A stretch of 64,000 nt of DNA from Lycorma delicatula (GCF_047948215.1 NC_134455.1:222126526-222190525); one strand, 5' to 3'. Positions 1 to 11,930 are shown, numbered from the stretch's first letter. Notes: generated from the letters alone by a model not told the origin. Numbers and translations are program-made.

Positions 1-376
1 ACTTCGAAAATGCCAGCAGAACGGCCAACTACGAAGAAGATTATCGTACTAAAAAAGAACAACTTGAAGGTCTACTAAACTTCAGAACTGAGTATAATTA
101 CTCATTTAATGTACCTTTTAAAATGGAAGAATTCGCGAAAGCGTTCGAAAAAGCAGGTAACACAGCTGCTGGTCCGGATGAAATCCATTATAATATGATC
201 AGGCAGCTGAATGATCAGGCACTGCAAAACGCAGATTATTAGAACTTTATAATAAAATATGGCGGCAAGGAACGTACCCGCAGCAGTGGAAAAAAGCTCA
301 TGTTGTTCCAGTACCAAAGAAAAATAAAAATTTAACAGATCCCAATAGCTACCGTCCTATTTCTTTAACGTGTGCT

Positions 377-1462
377 ATGGGAAAAATATTTGAAAAAATG
401 ATTAATAATCGACTCGTCTGGGTTTTGGAAAAAGAAAACCTGATATCACCGTATCAAGCAGGTTTTCGGCAATACCATTCTACCACTGATCAAATGATTA
501 GCTTAGAGGACGTTATATATAACAGCTTCATTAAAAGGAAACATTGTGTCGGAGTCTTCTTTGATCTTCAGAAGGCTTTCGATATGACCTGGCGTCATGG
601 TATAATGCTCCAGATACATGAATGGGGCATTCGTGGCAATCTGCCTATACTGCTCAGCAACTATATGAATGACCGTACCTTCCAAGTACCCGTCAACAAT
701 GAATATTCATATGAAAGAATCTTGGAAAATGGCATACCGCAGGGTTCGCCGTTGAGCGGTACCTTGTTTACCATTGCCATTAATAAATTGATATTAGCCA
801 TTCCAGTAGAAATCAGCAAAAGCGTCTATGTTGATGATCTGGCAATTGTGTATGCCAGCAACAAGACTGCTATGGTGAGGTACAAATTGCAACGAGCGAT
901 CAATGCTCTAAATGAAATTGCAAAGAATAACGGATTCCAATTCTCACCAGAAAAAACGTGCTGTGTACACTTTTGTAAGAAGAGAATTCCTCATCAAAGT
1001 CCTGCCTTGACAATTGATGATAATCCAATACAATATAACGACAATGTAAGATATTTAGGATTAGCATTGGATAAATCCCTTACATGGGGATTACATATAC
1101 AGGACTTGAGTGATAGATGCAAAAGAGCCCTAAACATTATAAAATGTTTATCGAACTTAAGTTGGGGCTCAGACAAAGATACATTATTGAGATTGTATAA
1201 AGCATTGATTCAATCTAAACTAGACTACGGATGTATCGTATATTCATCCACTAGAAAGTCGCACTTAAGAAAGTTAGACGTAGTTCATAATAGCGGAATA
1301 AGATATGCAACAGGCGCTTTCCGCACAAGTCCGGCAGCTAGTCTGATGTCTGAAGCCGGAATAATGCCACTACATTATAGAACAAAGATCCTTTTGTTAA
1401 GATATGCAGCAAATGTATGGGCTTTCCCTGCCCATATAAATAATAAATTTATATGGGATTAA
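377..1462 (+). pseudogene. LINE reverse transcriptase block
   Basis: A 361-residue open stretch of RT, the enzyme that copies the element RNA at the nicked target. Visible motifs in order: GFRQYHSTTDQ (about residue 50), VFFDLQKAFD with the first catalytic Asp (about 80-90), NGIPQGSPLSGTLF (about 118-131), YVDDLAIVY with the catalytic Asp pair (about 151-159) and the thumb motif VRYLGLALDKSL (about 223-234). All catalytic residues are present. The open frame extends upstream of the listed Met to about 240, so that Met is not a true start. The frame ends at a stop created by a shift at 1457-1462, after which RNase H continues in another frame. An ancient but well preserved fragment, not a host gene. 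Confidence 0.9.
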
Positions 1463-1475
1463 TACGAATCATCCT

Positions 1476-2168
1476 ATGGCTGCAGTATATGAACATCGTG
1501 CTACCTATTCCAGACCAGCCGGAATTAGGTACCACGAATTAAGAAGAAAATACGAAATTGCTATACCAGAGACACTAGCAATTTCTACTAGAGAAATACC
1601 GCCATGGCTCTTGCCAGCGGTTAATACAAGTTTGGATCTCTCTCAAGGAGAAATAAAAAAGAAACCAGCAGTGATCATTCAGCAGGAATTTTTGGCAACC
1701 GTCAGTAGTGACGAAGAACATATTAGAATTTATACTGACGGTTCTAAAACCGAACATGGTGTTGGATGCTCAATATATCTAAATGGAGAAGACCACTTTT
1801 GGAAACTGCCAGATGTGGCCAGTGTCTACACGGCAGAACTCACTGCAATTCAGCAAGCTCTTCGCTACACTGAACACTATTGCGAAGAGAGAGTGTTAAT
1901 ATGTTCCGATTTTTTAAGTGCACTTGTCGCAATTCGGAACAAGAACATTAAGGATGTCCTAATTGCAAACATCCTGTCCATATTATACGTTCTAAAACAA
2001 CGAGGACAGCGATGCGTATTTGTATGGACTCCGGGGCATGCTGGTATTACAGGTAATGAAATCGCAGACGAAGCTGCCAGAAAGGCAACAGTCGACGATG
2101 ATTTGGATGCATTTCCTGTAAGAGTGGCAGATGTTAAAAACCGTCTAGCAAACATAGTGGAATGCTGA
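1476..2168 (+). pseudogene. LINE connection and RNase H domain block
   Basis: A 230-residue open stretch continuing the RT above after a frameshift. The first 85 residues are the RT-RNase H linker. RNase H follows: IRIYTDGSKTEHGVG with the first catalytic Asp, VYTAELTAIQQAL with the Glu, ICSDFLSAL with the second Asp, and WTPGHAGITGNEIADEAAR with the His and final Asp. RNase H removes the RNA template strand during target-primed reverse transcription. The stop at 2166-2168 looks like damage, because related C-terminal sequence (KWNWSPEQSP) reads on in another frame beyond it. No host function is suggested. Confidence 0.88.
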
Positions 2169-2623
2169 ATGGAGGAGTTTAAATACAAAATTAAACTCAG
2201 TAAAAACTTCTCCTTATAAATGGAATTGGAGTCCGGAACAGAGCCCAGCAGAGATGCGTCCTGAAGGGCAGCCATACCAGAAGCGGATGAAGAGCTTCTA
2301 CACAACCTCTCCTTTTCAAAACTTACAAGAAAGATAAAATAACCCAGCAATTGCGACTCCTCCGGAAAAGGGGACGCATTGCTCTTTCCTTATAGCTAAT
2401 GCCCCGTTGTGGCGTATTCCTGCTAGCCTATTAAGCGTTAGCACCGAAAGGACTTCAGTGGACGGTCTGAAGGGGAATTACGTCGGGAGGACAGGCTTTA
2501 TAAGCCTAGCCTTCCGCGTTCGGCTCATGAAATGGGTTCGATAACGCTGGTTGAACAACGGATTGGAATGCAATTAAATCCGTCTTAAAATACTAAATAA
2601 TAATAAAGAAAACTTGAAAAACT

Positions 2624-2752
2624 TGCTATGGTGAGGTACAAATTGCAACGAGCGATCAATGTTCTAAATGAAGTTGCAAAGAATAACGGATTCCAATTCT
2701 CACCAGAAAAAACGTGCTGTGTACACTTTTGTAGGAAGAGAATTCCTCATCA
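2624..2752 (+). repeat. 129-bp duplicate of RT segment 868-996
   Basis: This stretch repeats 868-996 of the RT gene with 3 mismatches in 129 positions and no gaps (read by eye). It lies just after the A-rich 3' end of the same LINE and is followed at once by a (TA)n run at about 2757-2778. It could be a second, truncated LINE insertion, a template-switch product, or a local duplication. It codes for nothing by itself. Confidence 0.9.
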
Positions 2753-2778
2753 TATGTATATATATATATATATATAAA

Positions 2779-5440
2779 GAAAGAAATGGTATTGATAAGT
2801 TGAAATTTTAATTTCATGGTCTTTTGAGAACCTTATCTTTTTTATATTGGGGCCCTTTACACCCTGTAAGTGTTTGTGATTGTCCTTGTCTTAATGTTTA
2901 TTGTGAAGTTTGTGTTTTTAAATAAAATGTAAGGGCCCTTTACACCCTTACATATGACGATCCTGATGGAGATAATAATTTCTTTTAAAGAATGTGACGA
3001 GGACTAATGATCTTAGCAGTCGATGCCCATAAAAATTCAGAAAAAAATAAAAAATAATCAAAATATCCCGAAAGTTCATTTCATCTAGCGTCGCTAAGCA
3101 ACCGCCGGGCAAGACAGTCAAATAGTAAAACAGTCCAAATAAAACGAAATGAAACGAAATAAAACACCAGATCAACGAAAACGAAAACAAAGAACAGAAC
3201 CGAACTAGGAGCGTAACGGCACATCCACACTGTCGCTTGTTTAACCTTTACCTAATAATGAACTAGTAATGTGTAAAAGGTATATATATTAAATAACAAA
3301 CTATCTGCATGCAACTTTTTATTTTTTTAGGAATTTATTTAAAACAAGACAATTTATTACTATTTTTCAATAATAATTATTACTGTAATAAATTATTATT
3401 AAAAAATAATTTCATTATTTTTTTTTTTTTTTTTTTAATTAACAAAACATCTATAGTTAACATAAAAAACTCTAATTTTTCCTCAAAAAACAACTTTTTT
3501 TTTTTGTTGAGTAACACTAGGGGTTTAATTGTCTTATAGGATAATAAAATTTATTTAACATTTTTACGGAACTTTTTCTATTATAAGAACATTAAATACT
3601 TTTATCTTGCCTAAATTTTGCTGGCCATAAGATTTATGTAATGGTTAGATTTTCATATTATGTTTCTTTGATACGACGTCAATCTTATTTTACCTATCTA
3701 AGATTTATTTCAATCATTCTTTTCTATCTAAGAATGGAACAGGACATTGTGAACAATCGAAGTGATATAAACTACAGTGCCAGCAAACCTTTAACTTTCG
3801 ACTCAAATTGTTCAAATTATTGTTTAAAAACCAAAAATGCAACTACATTTACGTTTTGTTTACATAAAAATTTCTTGAGTGTTTCTCTTTTACTTCTAAA
3901 AGTAGTTTAGTGCGAAAACCGTTTAGCGTAATAAGCGTTTATTTTCATAAACAGCCAGAATTTTAAACTTTCACCGACTAATAGAAACGTCTTAAAGTAT
4001 TCGATTGCATTGCAATTGGAAGATGCATGGAAAAAATGTTAAAATTATCTACTTTGTGTTCCAAGTCACAGAGAAATGTAGTTTAGCCCATACAAATTTC
4101 AGTAAACTGTTCTTGTTACGCCCTTTCTAAAAGAAGTTACCTGTTTACCACTGAGAGTATTGCATGTTAATTAATTAATTGATTCACTTTTCGCATAGCG
4201 GTTTTAGATCTACGGCGTAATCGAAGCGAGTAAATCCAGTTTTTTAGGGATATAAAGTGAAGAAAAGTATATCATCTGGAGCTTCATCAATTTAATTCTT
4301 TTTAACCGTTCATCTAGTTTAGTAGCACTACAATATTTTGTATCGTCTAATGCCTCAGCAGTCAATATCAGTAACGATCATCAATACATAAAAGTACTTT
4401 TACGGTTTCAATATGTTCAATTATCTAAGCAATGACGGATTTTATTCAGTGTTTTTACAAAGAATCGTAAAGATATCAATACAGCTGCATGCTTGAAAAA
4501 TAATTTCGTTGTTTTAAACTTGTGTTTAAAGGTGACTTATGAATAAATAAGCGAGAAAACCAAAGAGAGGATTCCCGGTTGGAGGTAGCTCTCCGTTTGT
4601 TCATAAAATTCGTAGTTGTACTGAAAGAAGTTTTGTTCCATCCATAACTTCATTAAATTTAAATGTACCTTACTTTTGAATTTTCAATTCTGCCTTTGTT
4701 ATTTCCTTTAAGCTAATTTTCTAGAGATACTGCTGATGAATTATTTTGTTATTCTTAAATCAGAAGATAAATATTTAATGAATATTACTTTTAAATTATT
4801 ATTTCTATTATTGCATAACTTTGTAACAGTATTTTACAGTGAAAGGTAAACTTTATTTTTAACTGTATGTTTTCCTAATTTTAAATGACAAATGGTAACA
4901 TTTATACCTTTCCACTGAAACCAGCAAAGTTCAACATTTCATTGTTTTCTCACTTTTAACTTTTTGTTTAATATTTTACGTTCATTTTGTAGATATTTAA
5001 AAATCATTATCTCTAAACATGACTAAAATAAACTCATATTAATAGTTTTATTACAGTATTTTTCATTTAAGTAGCAAAATTACATGCATTCCAGTATGTA
5101 ACAGATTATTTAATTTATTAATAAATTGCATTACAAGATTTAATCCTAATCAGTTAATTTCATTTTAATCAGTTTATTTATGTTATCTCCCTTAACAATG
5201 TAATCACTCCATCCTACCGCATTTTGGTATTGCTGTACGATTGTTAACGTGACATCGTACCCACTTGGACAAGATATCTAAGTCTTATTCTTTAAGACTT
5301 TGAATATTGGCGTCCCCACGGTGCTACCCTATGTAGCTTTTCTTCTTAGTGCACACTGAGCTGCTGGACCTTTTACATAATACACAAACACCAATACTAC
5401 TCAAATTACTACTTATATCCTTACACAGCAACACAGAAAC
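2779..5440. other. AT-rich stretch without recognisable genes
   Basis: No coding sequence is recognised. Contents include a 16-bp direct repeat (GGGCCCTTTACACCCT at 2850-2865 and 2933-2948, the second copy set in a small palindrome TGTAAGGG/CCCTTACA) and poly(T) runs near 3418-3437. The short open frames here are low-complexity, F/N/K-rich translations of AT-rich DNA and are not supported as genes. Confidence 0.6.
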
Positions 5441-5741
5441 ATCTAACACTGCTTCTTCTTACACCTACGTTCAGTGGTGATGTGACACCTAAAAAAACGC
5501 AACCGTAACGCAAGGTGAAAAGTATCTTGTCGATGAGTGGATGGCTCTACGTAGTGAATCTCAAACGATGTCCTTTGGGAACCAGGGTGAACCCAGCTGT
5601 ATGCAGCCCTAGCTCTAATAGCGCGCGCTGTGCTGAAGTGATCCGTAAAATCGCCGGTACTCATGAGAACCGTACGGCAGTCCCAACTAAAAATCTTTCT
5701 GTAGTTGTTGGGTCATTTAAAAAACCAGTAAACGAGGTAGT

Positions 5742-6445
5742 TTGAAGAGACTTCGATCGACGTTTTCAGCCGAAGATAGATCTGGCAAAATAGAAACAAG
5801 AGATGAACAAGAGAGTGGTAAATTAATAAGTGTACGGTTTTTTGTAGTTAAATATAACCGGGAAGGTAAATCCTTTGCAAAGGTTTCTCCCTTTTTAATA
5901 AATAAGTGCGTGATAACAGCCTATGGGGTTCAAAATCCATTAATAAGCTAAGGAGTGACGCCCTGCTGATTGATGTATTGAAGTCCAATGCCGAAAACTC
6001 ATACCCTTAAGAATAAAGGGAAACATGGAGTGATAGTAGAGCCCCATAATACACTAAATTTCAGCAAGGGAGTGATCTTTTGCCGTGACTTGGCCAGTAT
6101 TGAATTAGCGGAAATATCAGAATAACTATCACCGCAGGCATTTACTTCTGTGCAGAGAAATACAAGGAAGGAAATGTTTGTTGAGTTGGTGTGTCAACCT
6201 CCTCACTCATTCTAACTTTTTTCTGCTCCTACCATTTCTGATCAAATAAAGGTTGGTTACGTTTCTGTCCGTGTGCGACCGTACATACCAAACCCAAGGC
6301 GCTGCTATCAGTGTCAGGGTTTTGGTCACAACAAAATTTATTGCAAAAAGGAACAGGTTTGCGCACGTTGCAGCTGTACTGCACATGATGATAGCACATG
6401 CGCTGAAGAAGAAAAATGTATAAACTATAAAGATCCACAATAGGC
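5742..6445 (+). pseudogene. LINE ORF1 (gag-like) remnant with zinc knuckles
   Basis: The first open frame reads FFVVKYNREGKSFAKVSPFL, the conserved ORF1 core of I/jockey-type LINEs, and stops at about 5951. One shift later it continues with LRSDALLIDVLKS. After further breaks the nucleic-acid-binding zinc knuckle RRCYQCQGFGHNKIYC (C-X2-C-X4-H-X4-C) is read at about 6297-6345, followed by a second Cys/His cluster (CARCSCTAHDDSTC). ORF1 proteins coat element RNA to form the RNP. Sequence after about 6445 is too degraded to follow, though proline-rich ORF1 tail fragments may continue to about 7000. Confidence 0.75.
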
Positions 6446-7079
6446 AAGATTTTGAGATGCCCCCTGTATTGCTGCCCCCTGTATTGCTGCCCCCTGCTGC
6501 GTCGGAAGTGTCCTTTTCGGTGGCACTTCGGAAATATAAAAAATCCCTCAGCATGAGAAATCCCGTACAACCTGGTATTAGTTTCGTAAAGGTTATCTCC
6601 AAAAACGTAGAAAAAGAGAAATAATGCGCACCGTGTAGAGAACTGACCAAGTTAGTAGAACCCTTGTCAGAATAGTCCCTCACATATGATGCTGTTATGC
6701 TGAGTGAGACAAGAAGGTAACTTCTGCAAGAAAGACCGACTAGTGGTTTATCAAAAACTAGTTCTGTCGGTGCACCACCACATAAGGTTCTTGCTGCACC
6801 GATTATGCAGCCAACTACTAATATCCCTGTGAAGGGATCTATAAAAACATTATCGCTTGGCACGGCAACTCCGCCCTTCCAGGCTTCCAAGTCCCCTCCA
6901 CCATCTATAGGTCTCTACGAGGATATGGTGGCGGATGAAGTGGTTGAAGAAACAAGGCACATCCTAATGGTTTTAAAATTCAGAAATAAAAACCGGATTA
7001 TGTTTTATAAGTAATCTTGCCGCAGAAGTTACAACATGACAAAGTATTTTTTATGGGTACAAAAAAAATGAGACCTCAT

Positions 7080-7795
7080 GCATTTAATGGAATGCTTGAG
7101 GTCTCCGTACTCGGCATGAGGATATCGAAATTCTTGTAAAGGAAGAAAATCCTTTAATACTGTATCTGCAGGAAACTCACCTCCGTTCCCAGGATTAAGT
7201 TCAATGAAGTGTTCCCAGGACGTGTTGGTAAAGCAGACAGGATCAGGTACATGATCCTTTTAGAAAATACGACAAAAGTGGTACCGCGATCCACCAGCTT
7301 ACCAAGTTTGCACGCGTGATATTTGATAGTGCAAGTGAATATATCCCTCTGACATCTAGGAAGCCAAGGCGGTCTGCTGTTCCACGGAGACGGAAGAAGA
7401 CTGCAGAAGTGCATTTAGGGATTGTCGCAGGGCTCTACATAATTTCATTCGTAGACCTACAACAGAATCGCTTTGCGCCTTCCAGAATGTTAGACCTGTA
7501 TGTCGTCGAGCGTTTCGGTATCCTAAACGGAAATCATGGCTGAATTATGTGAATACAATTATTTGGACAACACCATTCTCGGATATATGGAGAAATGTGA
7601 AAACGGGCCTATGTGGCTCACGACAATCTCCACAGCCGGTTGGACTGGAAAACAATGACATTCTCGTAACTACGCCAACTGATGTGGCAAATACAATTGC
7701 AATACGTTTATATCAGTTTCACATAAATCATCATATTGTCCTGATTTTATCAGGTAGAAATTGTGCCTTTTGTTATCGGGGATCAATAAAATGAA
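7080..7795 (+). pseudogene. LINE endonuclease start and EN-RT linker, broken
   Basis: Around 7110-7190 the translation gives ILVKEENPLILYLQETHLRS, the QETH motif of the apurinic-type endonuclease that nicks the target. Most of the endonuclease core is missing or unreadable. From about 7410 a linker typical of I-group elements follows: FRDCRRALHNFIRR, then YPKRKSWLNYVNTI, then TPTDVANTIAIRLYQF just before RT. Several frameshifts separate these blocks. The missing endonuclease core means the element could not nick DNA even if the other frames were restored. Confidence 0.7.
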
Positions 7796-7984
7796 TTAAA
7801 CATTCTCTTTTCTTTGGATGAGCTAAGGTGTGCCCCGAATAATTCCCGTGACACTTCCGAATACTGCATTATGACACCTTTTGTCTATTTACAATAACAT
7901 GTTCTCTGACTAGGTGCTAACAGATTTTTCGTCAGAAGCCTAGTTGGAATCACCAGTTCCTACCCCGAAACTTTGTAAAAATAA

Positions 7985-9015
7985 ATCATGCCGTCAAGTT
8001 ATCGTCCTATATCTTTGATCAGTACTCTGTGCAAGTTGATGGAATGAATGACAAACCATTGTCTAATGTGGTACCTTGAAGGAAACACTAATTATCTCCG
8101 AGCAAAACGGTTTCCGCCAAGTTAGATTTATCGATCATGTAGTTGCCCTGGAATCTGTTATTCAAAACGCTTTCCTACTTTGCCAACGCCTGATTGCTGT
8201 ATTTTTCGATATGGATAAAGTTTACGACACGGCTTGGAGAAGAGGACTCCTTAATGCAGTGCATGAATAGGATATAAAAGGGAATCTTCTTGCATTTATC
8301 AAGGGGTTCCTCAATATTCGGTCCATTCTTGTTCGAATAAGAATGGCCTTATCCAAATATTTCACCCTAGAAAACGGAATACCGCAGAGAAGTTTCCTAA
8401 TTGGTACCTTATTTTCAGTGGTCATAAATAGTATAACAAACTGCGTGCGAAAACCCGTTATGTGTTCGATATTTGTCAATGATTCTGCAATTTACCCTTA
8501 CTTGTACAACTTTAGCTAATGCCCAAAGGTTGCTTCAAATTATAACAACCCGTTTGGAATCGTGGTGTAAAACTACTGTATTCACCTTTTCTCCGGAGAA
8601 AACGAAGTGTATTTACTTTCCTGGTTGAGGAAACATGTTGTTTCCCAACAATTTTTACATAGTGAACCACACACGAAGGTTAGATTTTTATGGTTCTGGT
8701 TTGACCAACGACTAACACATTTAAATGAGCTGAAGGTTAAACGTCTAAAAATGCTGGACGTGCTAAGAGTTCTGTCTAATACTCGTTGAGGAGCTGATCG
8801 AGTATAGATGTTACGCTTCTACCGAGTTCTGATCTGTTTCCGCTTGAACTACAGCTGTGTGGCTTTGTCCTCCGCATGGACCACCACTATTAGAATGCTT
8901 GATATAGTCCATCATTCATATTTTCTTCTTACTACAGGTGCCTTTCGTTCAAGCTCTGTGATAAGTCTACAGCAGACAGTGGTGAGCCATCTCTTTAGTA
9001 TAGACGAAACCAAAT
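7985..9015 (+). pseudogene. LINE reverse transcriptase remnant
   Basis: Order of readable motifs: SSYRPISLISTLCKLME at 7990-8045, SEQNGFRQVRFIDHVVALES (about 8095-8155), VFFDMDKVYDTAWRRGLL (about 8195-8255), ENGIPQRSFLIGTLFSVV (about 8370-8425) and FVNDSAI (8470-8490). In the last motif the usual catalytic YADD/FADD is changed to VND, so an essential Asp has been lost. The thumb region follows to about 9015 (MLRFYRVLICFRLNYSCVAL). Multiple stops and frameshifts interrupt it. It aligns in order with the better preserved RT at 377-1462. Confidence 0.8.
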
Positions 9016-9339
9016 GAACTGTTCCTATGTAGCCCGCGTTAAAGTGCAACCAAATCATCTGACTTTTGACACGGTGTTCTCCAAACAATAACTTAATCGA
9101 GATCAGTAACAGCTAAGATCTACTACCCTGCTAGGCACCAGAGCTCATCGCCTTTTCTTATCTCGAAATCTATAATTACGTCCAGTTCCTTTTGTTACTC
9201 AACATTATTATCTCCCTTGGCGGACTTTTTTCGTAAATTATTGCTTTAGTCTTTGTCGATATCATAAAAAATACACTATATCTACACTGTATCTTACAAG
9301 GAAAATTCTACAATACTGTAAATTCCTTGAATCCAGATA

Positions 9340-10030
9340 CTATTGTTTGTACATACGGCTCTAAACACAATAACTCTGTGTTAGTTGTGCTTTTATAGTT
9401 TGCAATAGAACATACATGTTTGGCCTTCTCAGCATCGCCGAATAGCAAGCAGAGCTTGCTATTCACTTAAATATACTTAGTCCGACATTCCGATACGTAC
9501 TTGTCTGCTCAGATTCCGAGTTCCTTGCAGGCGATTAGTAATATGTACGCCAGACACTCTGCTGTGCGTGAGATACAGTCTGTTATTTCTGAAATGACTC
9601 AACGTAACATAAGTATTAGCTTATATTGGATCCCCAGCCGCACTGGAATTTCAGGCAATGAGCGTACCGATCGTGCGGCAAAGAGGCTTGTTTTCAGCCT
9701 GCATTCACTGATCACGTTATTTCAGATGATCTTTGTTTTCTGAAGAAGGTGGCTCGTGATGAGTAGCAAAGTGAATGGAATGCTACGATCAACAAAAAAC
9801 GTCATCCACTTAAGAACACTATGTCACCATGAAACTCTTCATGAAGTAATAATCGACGAGAGGAAATTAGCCGTTTGCGAATAGGGTTCACTAGACTTAT
9901 TCATGGACATCTCAGGACTCGGAACGATGCACCTGTTTGTGTTTGCTGCGACTGTCAATTAACGGTTCATTATGAAACCACATGTCCCGTGTGGTTTCAT
10001 AATGTTTCTCTGTATGAATGTTCTTGTACT
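9340..10030 (+). pseudogene. LINE RNase H and C-terminal zinc region remnant
   Basis: The C-terminal half of RNase H is readable at 9600-9700: ISLYWIPSRTGISGNERTD, which contains the conserved W-x-P-x-H-x-G-I-x-GNE signature, but with the His replaced by Arg. After frame changes the tail reads RIGFTRLIHGHL and then CVCCDCQLTVHYETTCPV (about 9880-9990). This corresponds to the C-terminal TRLxHGxL...C-C-H-C block of I-group elements. A 15-bp perfect hairpin at 9968-10004 sits inside this block. Confidence 0.75.
9968..10004. repeat. Perfect 15-bp hairpin, 7-nt loop
   Basis: Left arm CATTATGAAACCACA at 9968-9982, loop TGTCCCG, right arm TGTGGTTTCATAATG at 9990-10004. The arms are exact reverse complements. 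It lies at the 3' end of the LINE coding remnant, where the normal protein sequence diverges after TCPV, so the right arm looks like an inverted local copy of the left. Confidence 0.95.
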
Positions 10031-10889
10031 GTTACAACCTGACTTTATTCATCCTTATTTATCCATTTTTTTTACACTAATAACTTAAGTATGTATTTTT
10101 TTCATCTATATTTAACCCGAGCCTAATTAAAAGTCTGCACTATTAAGTCCACTCTGCATTTAAAAACCCTATTCCAGATTTAGAAATGTCATGTTCTGAT
10201 TTTATTTCTAACCCTCATTTTAGAATTAATCTGAGAGTCAAAATAGCCTTCCTTAAAGCCATTATGTTTGAAAAAAAAGTGTTCCTTCACTCTTATCTTG
10301 GCTCATTAAGTCATTAAGTAACTGAATTTGGGAAGTATGTGGTGTTCTATAAGACGGGCTGTTGTTTTGTACGCGAACAGTAATCAATGGATCCGTGAGC
10401 CTTACAGACAGCCACCTGCGGTTGCAATTTCAAAATAGAACGGCTCCAATGGTCTTATTTATAAATAGTCAAATATAAATTGAAATAAACTTCAAAAGTA
10501 GAAGTTTTAAAGGCTGGAGGGATAAAAAATATTTAAGTAATTTAGATAAAATAAATGTAAGAAATTATAGTAAGTATGGATGTATTTTTTAAATAATTAG
10601 ATTAGTATTTCTGAATACCAGAAGTATTGAAAACTCCTGGACTAACTACTTTTTTAAGACTTTACATCTTAATTTAAAGAACATGAAATTTAAAAAGAAC
10701 AGAAACAAGCCCAAACCCGCTTATTCCAAGTTTCATTGCATGTTAGACTATTATAAACTTTATTATTCTACATGTGAGCTAAATATGTAGATAACTTATC
10801 AGCTGACGACAACAAAGCGTTATTATCCATATACATGAGATATACTCTAACGATAATATATATAATAACTTAATACATGTAATCAATAA
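10031..10889. other. AT-rich stretch, nothing recognised
   Basis: Follows the 3' end of the I-group LINE. Contains short A and T runs but no coding pattern, repeat copy or RNA gene that I can support. Confidence 0.5.
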
Positions 10890-10896
10890 ATATATG

Positions 10897-10959
<63 letters not shown>

Positions 10960-10960
10960 A
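10890..10960. repeat. Compound (TA)n(TG)n microsatellite
   Basis: A (TA) run passes into about 23 TG units ending near 10957. It directly precedes the repeat end at 10962, as the similar microsatellite at 36217-36312 precedes the second copy. Confidence 0.95.
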
Positions 10961-10961
10961 C

Positions 10962-11200
10962 ATACTAATATATAAATCTGGAAGTCTGTTTGTTTGTTTG
11001 CTTAGTTACTCATTCACACAAAAGCTTCTGCGACTTGGATAAATTGGATAAATCTTTTTTTATCTTCTTTTGTTTTTTATACAGAAATATATAGACTACA
11101 AATAAAGTCCTAGATCAAGAGTTAATTTTTCAAAAAATGAAGAAATTATAGAATTTTGGAAAAATGTATCAGTTTGTGAAGCGTGTAAATATCTTCATTT
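10962..11200 (+). repeat. Dispersed repeat, possible Helitron-like 5' end (copy 1)
   Basis: The first 31 bases (10962-10992) are identical to 36320-36350, and both copies lie just after a (TG)n microsatellite. The sequence starts ATACTAATATATAAATCTGG and continues with TTTG repeats. The downstream part (CTTCTGCGACTTGGATAAAT and ATACAGAAATATATAGACTA) resembles, from memory, the 5' parts of non-autonomous Helitrons in insects. No 3' CTRR end was found, so the right edge is unknown. Confidence 0.5.
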
Positions 11201-11261
11201 TACGAATAATGCTGCATCGATTTCAATAAATCTTTTTTTTATTTTCTTTCTTTTTTTATCA

Positions 11262-11930
11262 TGAGGTTTATTCCTATAAGCAGTAATCTAAAGGAATAAG
11301 GTCTGGCGATCTAGGTGGCCAATTTACTGACCCTCTAGGTCCAATCCATTAACTAGTAAATCTTTTACCTAAGAATTATTTTTCTTCATTTGCGAAATGT
11401 GGTAGAGTTACATTAAGTTGATAGTGCATTTCAATTCCATTCACAAATTAAAAATTTTCAAGTAAATTTTCATTGTTTAAAAATTCCAGATAATTTCTCC
11501 CGTTGACACTGACACGTTTTTCTAGTATGAAAGGGCCTACAAATTGGTTACTGATCGATCATGCCACGCGAAACGTTCACCGAAAATCGTTGTTGACAAT
11601 TTTATTCAATAACAGCATGTAGGTTTTCTTCAGAACACCGATGAGAATTGCGTGTGTTGTTCATGCCATTACAGGTAAAGATAGCTTCGTCCGAAAGTTG
11701 TATGAACACAACTAAGTGGTAATTAATGGTTAACCCATGATAAAACTGCAGTCGTCTGGCATGGTCCCCAAGCTGGAGGTGTTGAAATTTCTAAACATGA
11801 TAAGGAGGCAGTCCGTCAGTGTGTAATGTTTTCCATATTGTACTTTGTGGGATGTTGAGTCGTGTAGAAATTCTTCATGTGCTCGTTGTGAGACTAAGCT
11901 CTAAACGTGATGAATGTTTCCTTTTCATCA
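11262..11930 (-). pseudogene. IS630/Tc1/mariner-type DDE transposase relic
   Basis: Read on the minus strand with several stops and frame changes. From high to low coordinate: a helix-turn-helix segment VWKTLHTDGLPPYHV (about 11860-11800), the first catalytic region LSDEAIFTCNGMNNTRNSH, FSVNVSRGMID, then GPRGSVNWPPRSPDLIPLDY (about 11345-11285), which holds the last catalytic Asp and the WPPRSPDL signature. The second Asp motif (normally QHDGAPxH) reads QLNVTLPHFA, so that Asp is lost. The sequence stops shortly after LDY. Transposases of this type cut and paste DNA at TA sites. No terminal inverted repeats were located. The exact family inside the superfamily is uncertain. Confidence 0.65.

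Larger units (their letters stand above)
1..2600 (+). mobile_element. 3' part of an I-group LINE (RT + RNase H), decayed
   Basis: Non-LTR retrotransposon whose 5' part lies outside the window. Reading frames are collinear but broken. Positions 3-238 carry the start of the reverse transcriptase (RT), with AAGPDEIHYNMI. A frameshift near 232-240 leads into the frame that gives KKAHVVPVPKK, the usual upstream RT motif, and then the main RT block at 377-1462. A second frameshift near 1457-1462 leads to an RNase H block at 1476-2168. About 2169-2600 holds frameshifted C-terminal sequence (KWNWSPEQSP, then PEKGTHCSFLIANAPLWRIP) and a 3' UTR ending in an A-rich stretch. The presence of RNase H after RT places it in the I/Loa/Outcast group rather than jockey or R1; the exact clade is not settled. 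Confidence 0.85.
5450..10030 (+). mobile_element. Nearly full-length, heavily mutated I-group LINE
   Basis: Pieces of one LINE appear in the canonical order on one strand: ORF1 gag-like with zinc knuckles (5742-6445), an endonuclease start (about 7080-7190), the endonuclease-RT linker (7390-7790), RT (7985-9015), RNase H (about 9340-9740) and the C-terminal zinc region (9880-10030). All frames are broken many times, so it is dead and much older than the other LINEs here. The order and the RNase H match the I group, the same group as the element at 1-2600. The 5' boundary is a guess, set where GC content rises near 5450; no target-site duplication was identified. Confidence 0.8.

Noticed and set aside
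2948..3190. 80-residue minus-strand open frame
   Set aside because: Low-complexity hydrophobic sequence with no recognisable motif and no regulatory or splice context.
10890..10960. CRISPR-like or satellite array
   Set aside because: Simple dinucleotide repeat without spacers; the window shows no array of spaced repeats anywhere.
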